Below, piece by piece: positions 60,421-64,000 of a stretch of DNA of 64,000 nt. Under the pieces are notes generated by a model. It made no database searches. It was given only the letters and a program-made list of their open reading frames with translations, and was not told where the DNA came from. The stretch comes from an uncultured Alistipes sp. (GTDB lineage: Bacteria > Bacteroidota > Bacteroidia > Bacteroidales > Rikenellaceae), in NCBI RefSeq assembly GCF_910580175.1, contig NZ_CAJTXD010000001.1, positions 349,552 through 413,551 of the forward strand, read 5' to 3'. Every line of letters starts with the position of its first letter. Position 1 is the first letter of the stretch. Position numbers and translations under genes: made by a program.

Positions 60421-62718
60421 ATGTTGCGAAAAATAGTTTGTTTTTTTTGTGCGGTCTTCTTCTATATGGCTTCCATCCAGGCACAGCATATTGTTCGAGG
60501 CGAGGTGTGTGACACGGACGGCTACCCTTTGGAGTATTTCAATCTGGTATTGGAGAACCCAGCGGATTCGACATATCTTCAAGGAAACACTTATTACTCG
60601 GGGACATTTGAATGTCCGTTGCTGGGTATGGATGAAATAATGTTGCATTTTTCATCTTTGGGATTCAACGACACATATGTGAAAGTCAATCCGTTTAGCA
60701 ACGCTCCGATTCGTGTTGTCATGCAGCCGTCGGTGATCGACGATGTGATAGTGGCAGCCCGAACGGTCAATGTCTTTCGGGGGAAAACAACCATATTGGT
60801 CGGAGGAACGGCATTGGGCAATCTTAGCGATGTGGAAGATATTCTGAAACGAGTGCCGTCCGTCAGAGCCGACAAGGATGAAATACTGATTTTCGGGAAA
60901 GGGACTCCTTTGATTTTCATCGATAACCGGAAAGCGTCGTATGAGGAGTTGAAATTGCTGCTGCCTTCCGAAATCGTTTCAATAGAGGTGGATCGCAACC
61001 CCTCGGCTCGTTATGATGCGCAATACGCGTCGTGCTTAAGAATAAAAACGAACCGCACCCGAGAAGGATACGCTGCCACAATTTACGAGCAGTTGTCGTT
61101 ACATCGCTTTCTGAACAACCGTGCCGGACTTCAGGCGCAGTTCAATACGAAAAAATGGACCAATTTTATCTCGATCTCGCATGATTATGCCCATTGCCAT
61201 AATTATTCAAAAGAAGTGGAGGCCGTTACGATACCAGGCTATTCCTTGAGGGATACTTGTTTCTACGATGTGCCATATAAAATTCATACTTGCAATCTGA
61301 CTTATGGCAGTCAGTTCCGCATAGGAACGAAAGGGATGTTGCGATGGCAGTATGTTTTATCCCACGTGAAAGCTCCGGGAGATACAGACAATTCGGGTGA
61401 AATCATAGAACATGTCATAGAAAACGATATCCCGTCTTCGCCCTTACGAACCGATACCTATAAGGAGAGTGCATCTACCCGTCATCATGCAAATATCGGT
61501 TATCGGATCGATATGGATACGACCTGTTATTTCAGAGTGGATGCTGACGGCCTGTTCAGCAAATCCCAGCAAGCAGAAGACCTTTTTTTTCTACAGAATA
61601 ATATCGTCAATAGTTCCTACATTACAAATTATTCAAAAAATGCCGCTTTTGAAGGACAAATAGAATATGGCAAGAAGATCGGAAAGATGACCTTGAATGC
61701 GGGTGTTCAATATAATTATCTTTCAGGTGATGTACAGTCGGACTACGATTCGGATTTTACTTCGACCATGTTCGATAATCATACCATAGGGGCTTATTTC
61801 ATATTCCGTGCTGATTATGAAAAATGGGGGTGCGAAGTAGGGCTCCGTAACGAAGTCACTAACGATGTCACGAAAAATGGCGATCGGGTATTGAGGAACA
61901 AGTGGGAAAACAATTTATTCCCTTCTATTTCCCTTTATACGAATTCCCTCTGGGAGTCCGTTGCGCTGGCGTTCAATTATACATCCGGTATTCGGCGTCC
62001 GAGCGTATGGCAACTCTCGCCGACCTTGATGTATACGAACAGCATTACAATGAGGACAGGCAATCCTTTGTTGGAATCAGCTATTGCACATAGCTTTTCT
62101 TTAACCACCACATTATATGACCGATTATCTGTTTCGTTGGAGTATGATTACAAAAAGAATCCGATTTTGGAGACCGGCACTTTAACCGATGATGGTAAAA
62201 TTATTTTTGCGCCTATAAATGTTCGTAATTCGCATATCGGAAGGGCATTGGCTTCATACAACAATAAGTGGGGGATATTTTCTTTTTCAGCAGATGTCAT
62301 CTTGGAATATGCTCATACACGGATTCCTTTCATGGATGGAGTCCTCACAAACAAACGGTGGGCCTTTAACGGTTCCTGGAATGCCTCTTTGCAGATTACG
62401 AAAACTACGGAACTGTCATGTAGTTTTATTTACCAATCGCGTTCGGCTGATTTGATGACCGTTTTCGAGCCGATTAATAATTTATCAGTATTCTGCACCC
62501 AATCATTGTTCAAAGGGCGAATGCTTGTTTCTGTAGGGGTCTACGATATTTTCCGGAAGACGGGCCAGGATTGGTACGACCGTTATGAATATTATCAGGC
62601 GAGAGCATGGAGAAATGACGATACAAGATTTGTCCGGTTATCCTTGAGATACAATTTTAACAATTCTCGTCCGAAATATCGGGTGCATCATAGTTCGGAC
62701 GTACTTGAGCGTTTATAG
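60421..62718 (+). CDS. TonB-dependent-receptor-like outer-membrane protein of the RiPP cluster
   Basis: A 765-aa outer-membrane protein. ATG 60421 follows the maturase stop by 2 bp. A signal peptide (MLRKIVCFFCAVFFYMASIQ, then AQ) precedes a CarboxypepD-like domain (RGEVCDTDGYPLEYFNLVLE), a plug-like domain (LSDVEDILKRVPSVRADKDE, IFIDNRKASYEELKLLLPSE) and a C-terminal barrel ending in KYRVHHSSDVLERL. No clear TonB box is seen and the last residue is not aromatic. In this position it could secrete the mature peptide across the outer membrane, re-import it, or give immunity; sequence alone does not decide. Confidence 0.8.
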   Translation: MLRKIVCFFCAVFFYMASIQAQHIVRGEVCDTDGYPLEYFNLVLENPADSTYLQGNTYYSGTFECPLLGMDEIMLHFSSLGFNDTYVKVNPFSNAPIRVVMQPSVIDDVIVAARTVNVFRGKTTILVGGTALGNLSDVEDILKRVPSVRADKDEILIFGKGTPLIFIDNRKASYEELKLLLPSEIVSIEVDRNPSARYDAQYASCLRIKTNRTREGYAATIYEQLSLHRFLNNRAGLQAQFNTKKWTNFISISHDYAHCHNYSKEVEAVTIPGYSLRDTCFYDVPYKIHTCNLTYGSQFRIGTKGMLRWQYVLSHVKAPGDTDNSGEIIEHVIENDIPSSPLRTDTYKESASTRHHANIGYRIDMDTTCYFRVDADGLFSKSQQAEDLFFLQNNIVNSSYITNYSKNAAFEGQIEYGKKIGKMTLNAGVQYNYLSGDVQSDYDSDFTSTMFDNHTIGAYFIFRADYEKWGCEVGLRNEVTNDVTKNGDRVLRNKWENNLFPSISLYTNSLWESVALAFNYTSGIRRPSVWQLSPTLMYTNSITMRTGNPLLESAIAHSFSLTTTLYDRLSVSLEYDYKKNPILETGTLTDDGKIIFAPINVRNSHIGRALASYNNKWGIFSFSADVILEYAHTRIPFMDGVLTNKRWAFNGSWNASLQITKTTELSCSFIYQSRSADLMTVFEPINNLSVFCTQSLFKGRMLVSVGVYDIFRKTGQDWYDRYEYYQARAWRNDDTRFVRLSLRYNFNNSRPKYRVHHSSDVLERL

Positions 62719-62720
62719 CA

Positions 62721-64000
62721 ATGCGATCCCATTTTTTTATGCAGCCCGATGCCATGGACTGCGGTTCATGCTGCCTGAAAATGATAGCATCCTATTACGG
62801 TCGCAACTATTCCTTGGATATGTTGCGCAGCACTACGTTTGCGGGTATAGATGGAGTTTCGTTGCAGAATATCGCATCGGCAGCCGAAAAATTGGGGTTC
62901 AAAACCGTCGGGGGATTGGTTACGTTCGATACATTGGCAACGACAGCCGTATTGCCCTGCATCGTCCATTGGAATCAGAATCACTTCGTAGTCGTTTACA
63001 AAGTTAAAAAACATAAAAAGAACACGATTGTCTACGTCGCCGATCCCGGATGCGGGCTGGTAGAATATACGAAAGAGGAGTTTCTGACCCATTGGCTCAG
63101 TACTTCTCGCAACCAAGAAGAAAAGGGCGTCGCTCTTTTCATGGAGCCGACCGCACGTTTCTATGAACAGCAGGGCGATGAACAGACACCGAAAGGATTG
63201 GGGAAAATACACTTTCTTTATCGATATTTTATTCGTTATAAACAATTCTTTGGACAGCTTTCTATTGGTTTGCTCGTCGGCTGCGGATTGCAGTTATTGT
63301 TCCCGTTCTTGACACAATCGATCGTCGACGTCGGTATTTCCGGACGGGACATTCCATTCGTTTGGCTGATTCTAATGGCGCAGGCGATGCTTTTGCTGGG
63401 CCAAGCAAGCATCGATTTCATTCGCCGCCGAATTTTGTTGCACATCAGCACACGAATCAATATTTCGTTGATTTCTGATTTCCTTATCAAACTGATGCGT
63501 TTGCCGATGAAATTCTTCGATACGAAGCAGCTCGGCGATCTACTGCAACGCATTGAGGATCACAGGCGTGTACAGGATTTTCTTACGGCACAAACTCTGA
63601 ACGTTCTATTCTCGATATTTACGTTCGTGATTTTCGGCGCGGTGCTCTGTATTTACAACATCAAAATATTTTTGATCTTTTTAGTCGGCAGTGTTCTTTA
63701 CGGAATCTGGACTCTGTTCTTTTTACGTAAACGTCGAATCTTAGACTACAAATATTTCGAGCAGCAGGCAAGAGACAGAAATTCTACCTACCAACTCATT
63801 ACTGGCATGCAGGAAATCAAGCTGCAAAATTATGAGTTGCAAAAACGTTGGGAGTGGGAAGACATTCAGGCAGACAAATTCGATGTGAACCTCCAGTCAT
63901 TGTCGCTAACCCAAACGCAGGACGCCGGAAGCATCCTAATCAATGAGGGTAAAAATATACTGATTACAGCCATGACCGCGATTGCTGTAATCAACGGCAA
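62721..64000 (+). CDS. C39-peptidase ABC exporter, truncated by the window end
   Basis: Peptidase-containing ABC transporter that cuts the double-glycine leader and exports the core. The ATG at 62721 gives MRSHFFMQPDAMDCGSCCLK: the C39 nucleophile is Cys14 in DAMDCGSCC, with His88 (NQNHFVVVY) and Asp108 (VADPGCG) completing the triad. Membrane helices begin near residue 173 (FFGQLSIGLLVGCGLQLLFP). About 427 codons are visible and the ATPase domain lies beyond the window. It starts 2 bp after the outer-membrane gene, so precursor, maturase, barrel and exporter form one transcription unit. Confidence 0.92.
   Translation, partial: MRSHFFMQPDAMDCGSCCLKMIASYYGRNYSLDMLRSTTFAGIDGVSLQNIASAAEKLGFKTVGGLVTFDTLATTAVLPCIVHWNQNHFVVVYKVKKHKKNTIVYVADPGCGLVEYTKEEFLTHWLSTSRNQEEKGVALFMEPTARFYEQQGDEQTPKGLGKIHFLYRYFIRYKQFFGQLSIGLLVGCGLQLLFPFLTQSIVDVGISGRDIPFVWLILMAQAMLLLGQASIDFIRRRILLHISTRINISLISDFLIKLMRLPMKFFDTKQLGDLLQRIEDHRRVQDFLTAQTLNVLFSIFTFVIFGAVLCIYNIKIFLIFLVGSVLYGIWTLFFLRKRRILDYKYFEQQARDRNSTYQLITGMQEIKLQNYELQKRWEWEDIQADKFDVNLQSLSLTQTQDAGSILINEGKNILITAMTAIAVING

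Larger units (their letters stand above)
42420..64000 (+). mobile_element. CTnDOT-like integrative (conjugative) element, left part
   Basis: All genes from 42.7 kb rightwards are on one strand: integrase, RhuM, Fic, two HTH proteins, DUF3945, topoisomerase III, DUF1896, methylase-helicase, then cargo. The gene order int ... xis2c-xis2d-orf3-exc is that of CTnDOT-type elements. The left boundary is the 3' end of tRNA-Ala. No mob or tra gene is in the window, so transfer ability cannot be judged. Confidence 0.85.

Overview
The window reads as a chromosomal segment of a high-GC Bacteroidales gut bacterium, most likely Alistipes/Rikenellaceae (inference). Supporting signs are a SusC/SusD pair, DUF4906, DUF4302 and DUF1573 proteins, a ferredoxin-dependent 2-oxoacid oxidoreductase, and the Bacteroidetes -33/-7 promoter signature (TTTG, about 19 nt, TAnnTTTG) before many genes. 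A CTnDOT-like integrative element starts at the 3' end of a tRNA-Ala gene near 42.4 kb and runs off the right edge.

Layout, left to right. 1-6.0 kb (minus strand): a tripartite RND efflux operon behind a TetR regulator. 6.4-10.1 kb: an MTA/SAH-deaminase-like amidohydrolase, a DUF1573 protein and an ExbB-ExbD-TonB operon. 10.2-21 kb: housekeeping genes (tamB, tsaD, a branching enzyme, a POT peptide transporter, a nitronate monooxygenase-like flavoprotein). 21-24 kb: a solitary phage terminase large subunit, a small unknown gene and an S24/LexA-type repressor; the last two diverge from a 25-bp inverted repeat that carries two facing promoters. 24.5-36.6 kb: a surface-uptake operon (two DUF4906 lipoproteins, SusC, SusD, a zinc metallopeptidase lipoprotein, a DUF4302 lipoprotein). 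36.8-38.8 kb: kduI and kduD (uronate catabolism) flanking a tiny secreted ORF. 39-41.9 kb: korA-korB. 42.35 kb: tRNA-Ala(GGC).

The mobile part (42.4 kb onward, all plus strand) holds a tyrosine recombinase lacking the first catalytic Arg (as in IntDOT), a RhuM-like protein, a Fic protein whose motif has Gln in place of the catalytic His, two small HTH proteins placed like Xis2c/Xis2d, a DUF3945-type protein, topoisomerase III (placed like CTnDOT Exc), a DUF1896 gene interrupted by an amber codon, and a 1831-aa methylase-helicase. No transfer genes are in view; they presumably lie to the right.

Behind this module (56.2-64.0 kb) lies a more AT-rich cargo region that looks like a radical-SAM RiPP cluster. 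It contains a membrane-anchored TPR regulator with a C-terminal HTH, a small DUF3244 secreted protein, a 62-aa double-glycine precursor with three clustered Cys, a radical SAM/SPASM maturase, a TonB-receptor-like outer-membrane barrel, and a C39-peptidase ABC exporter truncated by the window end. The expected flow is sensing, precursor synthesis, modification, leader cleavage with export through the inner membrane, and handling at the outer membrane. This is the most promising candidate for an undescribed system.
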